Under the pieces are notes generated by a model. The model did no database searches and was not told the DNA's origin. It saw only the letters and a program-made list of their open reading frames with translations. A stretch of 49,208 nt of DNA from Candidatus Gastranaerophilales bacterium (lineage in GTDB: Bacteria; Cyanobacteriota; Vampirovibrionia; Gastranaerophilales; Gastranaerophilaceae), in contig CALVEV010000010.1 of NCBI GenBank assembly GCA_944326685.1, positions 1-49,208 on the forward strand, written 5' to 3'. Shown one piece after another: positions 8,119 through 17,013 of this stretch. The position numbers were made by a program, and so were the translations under genes. Positions within the stretch are counted from its first letter, which is position 1. The number at the start of each line of letters is the position of its first letter.

Positions 8119-9609
8119 TTACACTTTACTTGTACCCAATTCTTGGATTAAACTGTTCAATTTTTTAACCATAACATCTCTATAAATATCTGCATTTAGC
8201 TCTGATTTTGCCTCAAATCTAAGAGTAAATACAGGTTCAGTATTACTTTGTCTAACAAGAGCAAAGCCCCCATCAAAAACAATTCGCATACCATCAAGAG
8301 TTATTACGTCTTTTATTTCATCTCCAAAAGCATTTTTATTTTCTTTTACAAAATTTTCAAATTCTGCAAGAACAGGTTTCTTTAATTCGTTTGGACAAGG
8401 TAACCTTAATTCTGGAGAAGAATATACTGCATTAAAAGGTGCTAATAAATCTTCAATAACAAAATTTGGATTTTGGATTTTTTGTTTTGCAAGAATTTCA
8501 ATAATTCTACAACCTGCATATACAGCATCATCAAATCCGTAGTACCTATCTTTAAAGAATGTATGTCCACTCATTTCGCCAGCTAGAATAGCACCTGTTT
8601 CTTTCATTTTACCTTTGATATATCCGTGACCTGTTTTACACATAACAGCATGCCCGCCAAGCTTATTTATTGTATCAAATAAAACTTGAGAACATTTTAC
8701 TTCTGATACAACAACTGGAGATATATTTTTCTTTTTATATTGTTCAATTACATCCATTGCATATATCAGTAATAATTTATCACCAGTCATATGATTACCT
8801 TGAGAATCAACGATACCAATTCTATCGCTATCACCATCAAATGCAATACCTAAATCAGCATTTTCAGCTATTACAGCTTTTTTTAAATCTTCTAAATTCT
8901 TTGGATCACTAGGATTTGGATGGTGATTAGGGAAACGACCATCAGGAGTTGAGAATAATTCTACAACCTTACAACCAAGTTCTCTATATAACTGAGGAGC
9001 AACAATTCCACCTGTTGCATTTCCACTATCTACAACTATTTTGATATTATTATTAATTAATCTTGTAAGATGTGAAAATTCCCCTCTCATTGCTGTTATA
9101 TAATCAGGAATTAAGTCATATTCTTTTAACTGTCCCTGCTTAGTTTCTTGAGATTTAATTCTATATTCCGCCTCAGTTAAAGCTTTAACATCTTTTATTT
9201 GTTCTTCATTAAGAGTTTGGTGGTTATGTGTCATTTTTAATCCATTATATTGGCTTGGATTATGACTTGCTGTAACAATCAAACCTCCTAAAACAGAACG
9301 ATTATCAGTAATAAATCTTGGTAAACCTACTACTTCAGAATAATAACCAATAGGAGTTGGAGCAAGACCTAAATCAACGATATTTGCACCTGTTGATCGA
9401 ACACCTTTAACTAATGCTTCTGCTAATGACGGTGAATGAGTTCTTGCATCTCGACACACTGTAACCCATATATTATGAGTTTCTTCACCTGAATTATTTA
9501 TTAAATATCTTACAAAAGCCCTACCTGTATAAAAATATAATTCTTCTGTAATATCTTCACCATAAATTCCACGAATATCATTTTTCCCGAAAGCTGTTAA
9601 AGGTAACAT
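8119..9609 (-). CDS. Phosphomannomutase/phosphoglucomutase
   Basis: This enzyme interconverts hexose-1- and hexose-6-phosphates, feeding nucleotide-sugar and polysaccharide synthesis. The 496-residue protein has all four alpha-D-phosphohexomutase signatures: TASHNP (113-118) with phosphoserine S115, the metal loop DGDSDR (258-263), the sugar-binding GEMSGH (344-349) and the phosphate-binding RQSNTEP near the C-terminus. The GEMSGH motif and the length fit the dual-specificity PMM/PGM group (AlgC/ManB-like), but specificity for mannose or glucose cannot be read from the sequence. The start is supported by AGGAG just upstream. The divergent sugar-ABC permease begins 54 bases away. Confidence 0.9.
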   Translation of the reverse strand: MLPLTAFGKNDIRGIYGEDITEELYFYTGRAFVRYLINNSGEETHNIWVTVCRDARTHSPSLAEALVKGVRSTGANIVDLGLAPTPIGYYSEVVGLPRFITDNRSVLGGLIVTASHNPSQYNGLKMTHNHQTLNEEQIKDVKALTEAEYRIKSQETKQGQLKEYDLIPDYITAMRGEFSHLTRLINNNIKIVVDSGNATGGIVAPQLYRELGCKVVELFSTPDGRFPNHHPNPSDPKNLEDLKKAVIAENADLGIAFDGDSDRIGIVDSQGNHMTGDKLLLIYAMDVIEQYKKKNISPVVVSEVKCSQVLFDTINKLGGHAVMCKTGHGYIKGKMKETGAILAGEMSGHTFFKDRYYGFDDAVYAGCRIIEILAKQKIQNPNFVIEDLLAPFNAVYSSPELRLPCPNELKKPVLAEFENFVKENKNAFGDEIKDVITLDGMRIVFDGGFALVRQSNTEPVFTLRFEAKSELNADIYRDVMVKKLNSLIQELGTSKV

Positions 9610-9623
9610 ATTATTCTCCTGTA

Positions 9624-9652
9624 TTTACCAATTTATCCCTTTTAAGTATAAT
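9624..9652 (+). promoter_or_regulatory. Promoter of the sugar-ABC permease
   Basis: TTTACC (9624-9629) and TATAAT (9647-9652) are separated by 17 bases. The -10 ends 11 bases before the ATG at 9664 and no Shine-Dalgarno sequence lies between them, so the 5' leader would be only about five bases. The -35 matches that of dnaG. Confidence 0.6.
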
Positions 9653-9663
9653 TTAGTATAAAT

Positions 9664-10548
9664 ATGGATAACTTTCAATCAAACATAAACAAAAGTGATA
9701 AGTTAACTGCAATGATTTTTATATTACCTGCAGTTTTAGGTACATTGATTTTTATTGTTATTCCAGTAATTTTTTCTTTCTCCTTGAGTTTTGTTAATTG
9801 GGATTTATTATCTCCAATAACTTTTGCGGGGGTAAATAATTATAAAGATGTATTAACAGATTCTTCTTTTTTGCAGGTTTTATCAAATACATTTGTTTTT
9901 GCAATTTCAACATCTGTATTTTCAGTTATAATCCCTCTTATACTGGCATGTATTTTGAATAGTAAAATAAGAGGAAGTAATTTTTATAAAACAGCTTATT
10001 TTTTACCATTTATTACACCAATGATTGTAATTGCAATTGTTTGGCAATGGATATTTGACCCTAATATTGGATTACTAAATCAATTGTTCCATATGAATAT
10101 TAAATGGTTATATGATGTACGTTATGCCATGCCTGCATTAATTGTAGTATCAGTATGGAAGTTAATTGGATATAATATGATAATATTTTTGTCAGGATTA
10201 TCTACGATAAATCAAGAGGTTTTAGAGGCTGCAAAAATAGATGGTGCAAATTCTTGGCAAACATTCAAAAATGTTACAGTTCCACTATTAAGTCCAACAA
10301 TATTTTTCGTAATAGTTATAACATCAATATCATCATTCCAAGTTTTTGATTTAATTTATATAATGACCGAAGGTGGACCTAATAATAGTACAATGGTTTT
10401 AGTATATTCAATATATAAATATGCATTTGAATTCTTTGATGTAGGAAAAGCAAGTGCAATAGCTTATATATTATTTGCGATAATATTTGTCCTTGTACTA
10501 TTTCAATGGAAACTTCGTAAAAAAATGGTTTATAACGAAGCAGAATAA
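9664..10548 (+). CDS. Sugar ABC transporter permease (MalF/UgpA type)
   Basis: This is an inner-membrane permease subunit of a binding-protein-dependent sugar importer. The 294-residue protein has six predicted membrane segments, starting at residues 15-40 and 74-98, and the EAA loop EAAKIDGA (188-195) that docks on the ATPase, in the form typical of carbohydrate-uptake family 1 permeases. The second permease, the binding protein and the ATPase are not in this window, so it must combine with subunits encoded elsewhere. An intrinsic terminator that begins within the last codons shows that it is monocistronic. The sugar cannot be predicted. Confidence 0.88.
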   Translation: MDNFQSNINKSDKLTAMIFILPAVLGTLIFIVIPVIFSFSLSFVNWDLLSPITFAGVNNYKDVLTDSSFLQVLSNTFVFAISTSVFSVIIPLILACILNSKIRGSNFYKTAYFLPFITPMIVIAIVWQWIFDPNIGLLNQLFHMNIKWLYDVRYAMPALIVVSVWKLIGYNMIIFLSGLSTINQEVLEAAKIDGANSWQTFKNVTVPLLSPTIFFVIVITSISSFQVFDLIYIMTEGGPNNSTMVLVYSIYKYAFEFFDVGKASAIAYILFAIIFVLVLFQWKLRKKMVYNEAE

Positions 10549-10566
10549 TTATGTTAATTATTCTGC
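10540..10566 (+). terminator. Terminator overlapping the permease stop codon
   Basis: Perfect 12-bp arms (10540-10551 and 10555-10566, GCAGAATAATTA and its complement) enclose a three-base loop and are followed by TTTTATTATT. The stop codon TAA at 10546-10548 is inside the left arm, so the coding end doubles as the terminator stem. Confidence 0.85.
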
Positions 10567-10576
10567 TTTTATTATT

Positions 10577-11467
10577 CTATGCGATTTCAAGAGCATTTTT
10601 AAATTCATTTTGTAAACATTTGCTAACTTCATCGCTATTATCTTGTTTAGTCAATGGAGTAATTATTCTATCAAATAAATCTTTTTTATCATTAGATCCT
10701 GTATCACCCCAGTGTTCTTTACAACTTGTCCCAAAGTCATATCTGGTATCTCCAAGATGTGGATGATTATTAAATTGTAAAGTATACGTATCATCTCCTG
10801 ATGTTTTATTTTTTAGTTTAATTCTTATTGAACGAGAATCATCAGCCGACCAATCATACCCTTTGTTTAAATCAGCAACTTTACCGTGTATAACTTTAGA
10901 TTCAATAGGAGAACTTTCAGGATAAATATATGTAATAGTTTGGTAGCCATTTTTGTTATTTTTAACATTTATTTTATATCCTTGTTTTTCAAGAGCTTCA
11001 AATTCTTTTGCAAATTCTGGATTTATATATGCATCTCTAGCTCTTGCTGTTGGAAATTTATGTTCAAATAATGCTTGAGTTCTTGAAATTGGTTTTGCAT
11101 CCCAATCGATAGATGTATATGGATTGTTTTTTATGGTAGAATTTTCCTGAGCTTTTAATTTTTCTACTCTATCAATCATTGCTTGAGCGTTACGCTTTGC
11201 TGGAGTTTCTTTAATATGAATATGTTCTACACTATTAAAACCTTCTTGAAATGCTTTTTTAGCGGCTTTACGAGCTGCAATTCCTTTATGTATTAATACA
11301 CCACCGATAACAATCGCAGCTGCTGCTGTTGCCCCAATCATTAATTTAGCAGCATTACTCTTTTGAGAATCCACTTCTTTAGTAATTTCTCCTTTTTTCT
11401 GAGTTATTATTTTTTCTGATGGTTTTGCTTGTGTGGCAGTAGTACTTTTAAAACTTACACTATTCAT
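10577..11467 (-). CDS. Hypothetical single-pass membrane protein
   Basis: I do not recognise this 296-residue protein. It has a 40-residue polar N-terminus rich in Ser, Thr and Lys, one hydrophobic alanine-rich segment (about 41-62) and a large hydrophilic domain. The distal half has tryptophan-containing elements (GYDWSADDS and KEHWGDTGS) and ends with an amphipathic helix. AGGAGG is four to five bases upstream of the ATG. The gene converges on the permease gene. Confidence 0.55.
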   Translation of the reverse strand: MNSVSFKSTTATQAKPSEKIITQKKGEITKEVDSQKSNAAKLMIGATAAAAIVIGGVLIHKGIAARKAAKKAFQEGFNSVEHIHIKETPAKRNAQAMIDRVEKLKAQENSTIKNNPYTSIDWDAKPISRTQALFEHKFPTARARDAYINPEFAKEFEALEKQGYKINVKNNKNGYQTITYIYPESSPIESKVIHGKVADLNKGYDWSADDSRSIRIKLKNKTSGDDTYTLQFNNHPHLGDTRYDFGTSCKEHWGDTGSNDKKDLFDRIITPLTKQDNSDEVSKCLQNEFKNALEIA

Positions 11468-11637
11468 AGAACCTCCTATAATTCAATTATGTTTTTGCTT
11501 ACATAATATATAAAATCTATAAATCTTATTAATTGCTATAAATATTGGCTTTGTAAATAAGTTGTTACATTAAATAGCCATATTAATATCCAAACAATTG
11601 ATTAAGTTAAATGGAGATATACAGTAAGTTATAGTTT

Positions 11638-11955
11638 ATGAAATACCAAAAATTAATAAATACAAATATAAAAAATATAAGAGTTTCAAATAATCTAACA
11701 CAAGAAGAATTTGCTGAAAAAATAGGTATAAGTATACAAGGGTTATCTAATATTGAAAGAAACAGATATCAACCAAGTGCTGAAACAATTGATAAAATAT
11801 GTTCTGCATTTGATATTACACCTGCAGAGTTACTTGTATCTCCAAATCCTCAAAATGAAGATATTTTATCAAATATTATTACCTTATTATCACAATGTTC
11901 ACAAAGAAAATTAGCAAAAATTTATAATATTATCTCGCTGATTATAAAATTATAA
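11638..11955 (+). CDS. XRE/Cro-CI family transcriptional regulator
   Basis: This 105-residue protein has an N-terminal helix-turn-helix of the Cro/CI type (about residues 8-65), with the hallmarks NLTQEEFAEKIGIS, GLSNIERNRYQPS and TIDKICSAFDIT. The 35-residue C-terminal helix is hydrophobic and may mediate dimerisation. It is a stand-alone regulator with no obvious target beside it; the next gene is rplS. No Shine-Dalgarno sequence is evident before the ATG. Confidence 0.85.
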   Translation: MKYQKLINTNIKNIRVSNNLTQEEFAEKIGISIQGLSNIERNRYQPSAETIDKICSAFDITPAELLVSPNPQNEDILSNIITLLSQCSQRKLAKIYNIISLIIKL

Positions 11956-12080
11956 TAGAATCATTCTATACAAATCTTAAAGAACCCCTTGAAATTCTTT
12001 TATCTTTTGTATACGATTGAAATGAGCGGTGTGGACTCGCTAATTTTGTACTAGACAATAAATATAAAGGAATAGCAAAA

Positions 12081-12434
12081 ATGAATCCTATTATTAAAGA
12101 ATTAGAAGAACAATATAAGAAAAGTGATATTCCTGCTATAAATCCTGGTGATACTGTAAAAGTATTCGTAAGAATTGTAGAAGGAAACAAAGAAAGAATT
12201 CAGGCTTTCGAAGGTACTGTAATTAAAGAACACGGTGCTGGAATCAACAAAACTATTACTGTAAGAAAAGTATTCCAAGGTATTGGTGTAGAAAGAGTAT
12301 TCTTACTAAACTCACCAAGAATCGACAAAATCACTGTTTTAAGACGTGGTGATGTTAGACGTTCTAAATTATACTACTTAAGAGAACGTTCAGGTAAAGC
12401 TACACGTATCAGAGAAAAAATTGAAAAAAGATAA
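12081..12434 (+). CDS. rplS: 50S ribosomal protein L19
   Basis: This 117-residue protein is ribosomal protein L19 at the 30S-50S interface. It shows the conserved [20 protein letters not shown] and FEGTVI segments, [13 protein letters not shown], and the terminal R-GD-RR-KLYYLR-R-GK-RIRE block, at the usual length. AAAGGAA lies eight bases upstream of the ATG. The 125-base leader contains a GC-richer patch (12025-12043) that might fold. The last codons overlap the start of rbgA, as in the rplS-rbgA (ylqF) gene order of Bacillus. Confidence 0.97.
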   Translation: MNPIIKELEEQYKKSDIPAINPGDTVKVFVRIVEGNKERIQAFEGTVIKEHGAGINKTITVRKVFQGIGVERVFLLNSPRIDKITVLRRGDVRRSKLYYLRERSGKATRIREKIEKR

Positions 12435-13317
12435 GTTACACATACATTGGTATCCGGGACATATTGCAAAAGCTGAAAGAGCCCTCAAAGAGAAATTAAA
12501 TCTCGTTGATGTTGTTATTGAAGTATTAGATGCCCGTCTTCCAATGAGTAGCAGTTATAATGACATAAAGAAGCTTTTGGGAGATAAACCAAGGCTTCTT
12601 TTGTTAAATAAATCCGATTTAGTTGAAAAAGAAGAACTTAAATCATGGGTAAAACTCATTGAAGAACAAACAGGTTGTCCTGTTTTGGCAGTTGATACAA
12701 AATCTTTCAAATGTATGCCTCAGATAGAAAAAATAGTACAAAAATTAAGTGAACCTAGGATTCAAGCTATGATGGCAAAAGGTTTGCTAAGGCGTCCTGC
12801 AAGAGTTGTTGTTGTAGGACTACCTAATGTTGGAAAATCCAGTATAATTAATAAATTAACACGCTCTACAAAAACAAAAGTTGGCGCAAAAGCAGGAGTT
12901 ACAAGACAACAACAATGGGTTAGAATTAATCCTAACATAGATTTATTGGATACCCCGGGAATTATTCCTATGAAGCAAGAAGATCAAATGAAAGCTAAAA
13001 AGTTAGCATTTGTTAATTCTGTTTCAGAAAATGCTTATTCAACAGAAATTGTAGCTAAGGAATTATTGGATATAGTATCAACTAACGAAAAATACGCTCA
13101 AGCATTTAAAGATTTTTATAAAGTAGATGAATTAACTATTGATAAAATTGCGCTAAAACGTAATTGGATAAAGAAGGGTAAAATACAACTAGAAGCCGGT
13201 GTACAATCTAGTTTTGAACCTGATACAGAACGTTGCGCTCATTATATAATGAAAGATTTTAGAGATGGTAAAATCGGAAAGTTTATTTTAGATAATATAG
13301 AAGATTATAAAATTTAA
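12421..13317 (+). CDS. rbgA: Ribosome biogenesis GTPase (RbgA/YlqF)
   Basis: This GTPase helps late assembly of the 50S subunit. The 298-residue protein is circularly permuted, as expected: the G4 motif NKSD (63-66) precedes G1 GLPNVGKSS (133-141) and G3 DTPG (177-180). It begins with [10 protein letters not shown], a conserved N-terminal motif of this family. The start is a TTG inside the rplS coding region, 14 bases before its end, so translation is probably coupled to L19. The C-terminal helical domain that binds rRNA is complete. Confidence 0.95.
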   Translation: MKKDKLHIHWYPGHIAKAERALKEKLNLVDVVIEVLDARLPMSSSYNDIKKLLGDKPRLLLLNKSDLVEKEELKSWVKLIEEQTGCPVLAVDTKSFKCMPQIEKIVQKLSEPRIQAMMAKGLLRRPARVVVVGLPNVGKSSIINKLTRSTKTKVGAKAGVTRQQQWVRINPNIDLLDTPGIIPMKQEDQMKAKKLAFVNSVSENAYSTEIVAKELLDIVSTNEKYAQAFKDFYKVDELTIDKIALKRNWIKKGKIQLEAGVQSSFEPDTERCAHYIMKDFRDGKIGKFILDNIEDYKI

Positions 13318-13333
13318 TTTTTATAATTCATTA

Positions 13334-14938
13334 TTATTTTAAGGTAAACAATTCTATTTCTTTGATATTTATTGAGTTATTATTTACACCACCCCATATT
13401 AATACTCTACCATCGTTTAAGGTTTCTGAATTATGAGCATATCTTGAGATATTAAGTTTATGATTTACTCTGTAAAATTTATTAGTAGAATTATCATATA
13501 TTTGAGCTGTATTTAATACTTTATACCCCATATTAATCCCTCTACCGATTCTACCCCCTGTAATAAGAATTCTGCCATCTTTTAATTGTGTAATATTATA
13601 TGCGTCCATTTTGTGTTTTTTACTACCACATTGCAAATCTTGAATTTTATTTGTATTTGGGTCAAAAATTCCAATATAAGTGAATGGATAATAGGTTTCT
13701 TTATTAATAAAATCGCAACATTTTGTTCCATACCCATCATCTTCTAAGTATTTTCTGGTACATAGAATAAATATTTTTCCATTGTTAAGTAAAAGTGCTT
13801 TTGAATTAATATCATGTGATGTAGTACTAAATCCAATATCAATATTTGTTGATTTTTTGCTTTGTAAATCATAAATTTCAGGTTCTTTAGAATCTCCCCC
13901 GATTAATAATATTTTATTATTTTTTAATAGAATTGAAGAATGGGAACGACGAGAATTATTCATATCTGGTAGTTTTTCAAAAGTATTATTTTGTATATCA
14001 TATAGTTGAACGGTTTTACACTCTCCTTCTCCTCCAGTTATGAATAATTTATTGTCTGGTAATTCTAAAATTGAACCTGTATAATTTGGATTAGGAATTA
14101 TTGGGGTTAGTTTAGTTGTATTATTTGATGGATTATAGATAATTCCTCTCAGATTTTGATTTTCATTTGGATAATTAGCTCCTATTATAAAAACATTTCC
14201 ATTTTTTAATGCTTTTGTTTGAATATCAGAGTATCTTGGATTTTCAATAATACCTGTAACTTCTTTTTGTTTTGTAAAAGGATTATAGATATAATATTCT
14301 ATTTGTTTATTATGGTTTATATCTGTAACAAATAATTTATTATTATTTAGTACAACAATATTTGAAGTAAAAATGTTTGCTTCTATCTGTGCTAATTTTT
14401 CAAATTTACCATTAATAGTGTTTTGTTCCAAGTATATTAGTGATAACAAAATAATAATTATTATGCATATTATTGGTATAGGTTTTAGTATTATATCTTT
14501 TAGTCTTTTAGATATATTTTTTTTATCAACTAATTTAGTTAATTTTAAAGTTATTAAATTAAATAAATTTAAGATAGTAAAAGAAATAAAAATTCTAAGA
14601 AAAATTTTACCAATTAAGAGTATTATTATTTTATTCGTTTTGAGTATTAATTCAGCCATACCAAAAGGTGTAATCGCTACTAATAATAAGATCATTAAAT
14701 CTCTTAATAAAAAAATACTTGTATATGATGTTATAAATTCTATTTGAAATTTTTTATTGAACCTATTATTTAAACATAAAGTACTTAATACTGTAACCAA
14801 TGCTATTGCAATAATTTCTCTATATATTATAATTTCGTGTAATGAAGATTTAATTATTATAGAAAATATTAAAGCAATAATTGCTAAAAATACAGGTATT
14901 GACATAATTGTTTTATATAATTTTTTTACTTGGTTCAT
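13334..14938 (-). CDS. Membrane protein with Kelch-type beta-propeller
   Basis: This 534-residue protein combines an N-terminal membrane domain with a large repeat domain. Residues 1-175 hold about five hydrophobic helices. From about residue 190 onward come repeated strands of the Kelch/galactose-oxidase type: LPDNKLFITGGEGE, LKNNKILLIGGDS, LKDGRILITGGRI and LNDGRVLIWGGVN, each followed by an IYD or YN-type strand about 20 residues later. Six or seven blades fit the length. The propeller probably lies outside the cytoplasm, but no enzymatic residues were recognised. The gene lies upstream of no obvious partner and the TPR-TonB gene precedes it on the same strand. Confidence 0.75.
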   Translation of the reverse strand: MNQVKKLYKTIMSIPVFLAIIALIFSIIIKSSLHEIIIYREIIAIALVTVLSTLCLNNRFNKKFQIEFITSYTSIFLLRDLMILLLVAITPFGMAELILKTNKIIILLIGKIFLRIFISFTILNLFNLITLKLTKLVDKKNISKRLKDIILKPIPIICIIIIILLSLIYLEQNTINGKFEKLAQIEANIFTSNIVVLNNNKLFVTDINHNKQIEYYIYNPFTKQKEVTGIIENPRYSDIQTKALKNGNVFIIGANYPNENQNLRGIIYNPSNNTTKLTPIIPNPNYTGSILELPDNKLFITGGEGECKTVQLYDIQNNTFEKLPDMNNSRRSHSSILLKNNKILLIGGDSKEPEIYDLQSKKSTNIDIGFSTTSHDINSKALLLNNGKIFILCTRKYLEDDGYGTKCCDFINKETYYPFTYIGIFDPNTNKIQDLQCGSKKHKMDAYNITQLKDGRILITGGRIGRGINMGYKVLNTAQIYDNSTNKFYRVNHKLNISRYAHNSETLNDGRVLIWGGVNNNSINIKEIELFTLK

Positions 14939-14955
14939 ATAATTTCTCTTTTCTT

Positions 14956-15882
14956 TTATTTTGAATTTTTATAATAAAATGGAATAATCATTGTTACATC
15001 TTTTTTCTTTAAACCATTAGGAATTTCATAAAAAGGTGTCGATGAAAAAATTGCTTTAATTATTGCTTCATCTCCTTTTGTTGTTTTTGTACCTTTAGAA
15101 AGATCTATATTAAGAAGAGTTCCATTAGGATCAACTGTAATGTATGCAATTGCAAAGTAAGATTCTTTACTAAATGGAGGTTTCCAATTTGAAAGAATTT
15201 TGGTTTGAGTTTCATATATATAATCAATCCAAATGTTATTATATCCCATTTCTTGTAATATTAATTTTGCTTGGCATCTTTTCATATAAACTTTTGCGTT
15301 TCCATTATGGTATTTATTTGTAGTATGAGAATAAACGTCAATAGCTTCTTTATATCTATGACTAAGTTCTAAAGTTCGTGCAAAATTCATTATTGCAATT
15401 TCATTATTTTTATCAATAGAAAAAGCTTTATCAAAATCTTCTTTGGCTGATTTTTTATTATTTATATAAAAATAACATAAAGCTCTATTTGCATAATAGT
15501 CAGCACCTTTGGGGTTTATTTTAATTGCTTTGGTAAAATCTCTGATAGCTTTTTTATATTTATTTGTTGTTAAATATTCTAATGCTCGATTATTATATGC
15601 ATATTGGTTATTGGGATCATATTTAATTGCTAATGTTAAGTCATTAATTGCATTTGAATGTTCATCTTTAAATGAATAAACGATTGAACGATTTATATAT
15701 GCATTAGCTTTTTTAGGTTCAAGTTTAATAGCATAATTATAATGAGATAATGCTTTATCAAAATTTTTATTATCAAAAGCTTTATCACCTAATTTTATGG
15801 ATTTATCATAAGTTGTATTTGCGAATGTTTGTATGCTTAAATTAAGAACAAAAAATATTAAAATAATAAAAATCTTTTTCAT
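14956..15882 (-). CDS. TPR protein with TonB/TolA-like C-terminal domain
   Basis: This 308-residue secreted protein has a signal peptide (about 1-22), five or so TPR units (residues 25-200, for example ANAYINRSIVYSFKDEHSNA and its relatives) and a C-terminal domain (about 215-305). The latter resembles the TonB/TolA C-terminal fold: ILSNWKPPF, FAIAYITVDPNGTLLNIDL, and AIIKAIFSSTPFYEIPNG are its usual elements. It lacks a membrane anchor, so it is probably periplasmic. Fusion of TPR with this domain suggests a scaffold linking envelope layers; that is inference. A TGATATAAT extended -10 ends ten bases before the ATG and no Shine-Dalgarno sequence is seen. Confidence 0.8.
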   Translation of the reverse strand: MKKIFIILIFFVLNLSIQTFANTTYDKSIKLGDKAFDNKNFDKALSHYNYAIKLEPKKANAYINRSIVYSFKDEHSNAINDLTLAIKYDPNNQYAYNNRALEYLTTNKYKKAIRDFTKAIKINPKGADYYANRALCYFYINNKKSAKEDFDKAFSIDKNNEIAIMNFARTLELSHRYKEAIDVYSHTTNKYHNGNAKVYMKRCQAKLILQEMGYNNIWIDYIYETQTKILSNWKPPFSKESYFAIAYITVDPNGTLLNIDLSKGTKTTKGDEAIIKAIFSSTPFYEIPNGLKKKDVTMIIPFYYKNSK

Positions 15883-15944
15883 AGCAAGATTTATTATATC
15901 ACAAGCTATAATAATCTAGATTAATATATTTACTCTTGTTTTTC

Positions 15945-16979
15945 CTAATTCTTACAACGAGAGAAAGCTTCAACATCAACATCATCAAATGTATTGTCAA
16001 AGAAGTACGCAGAAGATGCAACCATTGAAGCATTATCTGTACAATATTTCATTATAGGTGCATTTACTCTATAACCTTCTTTTTCTAGTTCAAAAACTTT
16101 TCTTCTAATCTCAGAATTTGCTGCAACACCACCAGCTATTACAACTTGATTATAACCTTTTACTTCAAGAGCGTGTTTAACCTTTTTTATGAGAGTTTCC
16201 GAAACTGTTTCCTGAAAACTTGCACAAATGTCTGCTAGTGGTAGTTCTTTACCTTCAAAAGATTTTACAAGTCTTGATGCAGCTGTTTTTAAACCACTAA
16301 AACTAAAATCAAATTCACCAACTTTTGCTTCAGGAAGTTTGAATGCATATGGATTTCCTTCATGAGCAAGTTTATCTAATCTTGGTCCTCCAGGATATGG
16401 CAATCCGATTAATCTTGCAACTTTATCATATGCTTCACCTACGGCGTCATCAATTGTTTCCCCAATAATTTCAAGCTCAGAATATGATTTAACATCAATT
16501 AATTGAGTATGACCACCACTTACTAAAAGAGCTATAAATGGAGGTTCTAAATCGGTATCAATAAAATTTGCACTAACGTGAGCATTTAAATGATTAACAC
16601 CAATAAATGGTTTGTCATGAACAAGAGCGAGAGTTTTTGTTGCATTTAATCCTACAAGCAAACAACCAACTAACCCTGGGCCAACAGTTCCTGCAAAAGC
16701 TGTTATATCTTCAGGTTTTAAATTAGCGTCTTGAAAAGTTTTATCAATTACAACATTGATTGCTTCTAAATGTTCCCTAGCTGCGATTTCAGGGATAACA
16801 CCACCAAATTGTTCGTGAGTTTTGATTTGAGATGCAACAGTATTTGCAATAACCTTTCTACCACCTTGAACAATGGCACAAGCAGTTTCATCACAACTTG
16901 TTTCTATTGCCATAATGTAACTATTTTCATCTAATGTAACAGGTGTGTTACTAAATAATGTATTTTTAGTCTTGTTCAT
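15945..16979 (-). CDS. tsaD: tRNA N6-threonylcarbamoyladenosine transferase subunit TsaD
   Basis: TsaD transfers the threonylcarbamoyl group to A37 of ANN-decoding tRNAs, together with TsaB and TsaE. The protein has the ASKHA ATPase fold with IETSCDETA, the metal-binding NHLNAH motif, VSGGHT, the DDAVGEAYDKVAR segment, and the C-terminal GGVAANSEIR and CTDNASM. I moved the start from the first possible ATG (16997) to the ATG at 16979, giving 344 residues, because a TATAAT box ends six bases upstream of it and would exclude the earlier codon from the message. tsaB and tsaE are not in the window. Confidence 0.95.
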   Translation of the reverse strand: MNKTKNTLFSNTPVTLDENSYIMAIETSCDETACAIVQGGRKVIANTVASQIKTHEQFGGVIPEIAAREHLEAINVVIDKTFQDANLKPEDITAFAGTVGPGLVGCLLVGLNATKTLALVHDKPFIGVNHLNAHVSANFIDTDLEPPFIALLVSGGHTQLIDVKSYSELEIIGETIDDAVGEAYDKVARLIGLPYPGGPRLDKLAHEGNPYAFKLPEAKVGEFDFSFSGLKTAASRLVKSFEGKELPLADICASFQETVSETLIKKVKHALEVKGYNQVVIAGGVAANSEIRRKVFELEKEGYRVNAPIMKYCTDNASMVASSAYFFDNTFDDVDVEAFSRCKN

Positions 16980-16985
16980 AGTACC

Positions 16986-17013
16986 ATTATAGAGCAATCA
17001 TAGGATAAAGCAA
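16986..17013 (-). promoter_or_regulatory. tsaD promoter overlapping the obgE start
   Basis: On the minus strand TTGCTT (17008-17013) and TATAAT (16986-16991) are 16 bases apart and the -10 ends six bases before the tsaD ATG. The -35 touches the first base of the obgE start codon on the other strand, so transcription of one gene must interfere with the other. Confidence 0.6.

Noticed and set aside
12025..12080. L19 leader regulatory RNA upstream of rplS
   Set aside because: Only a weak four-base stem around a GC-richer patch can be drawn; this is not enough to call a structure.
16980..16997. tsaD start at the upstream ATG (16997)
   Set aside because: The TATAAT box would lie inside the coding region, and the start at 16979 fits the leaderless pattern and family length better.
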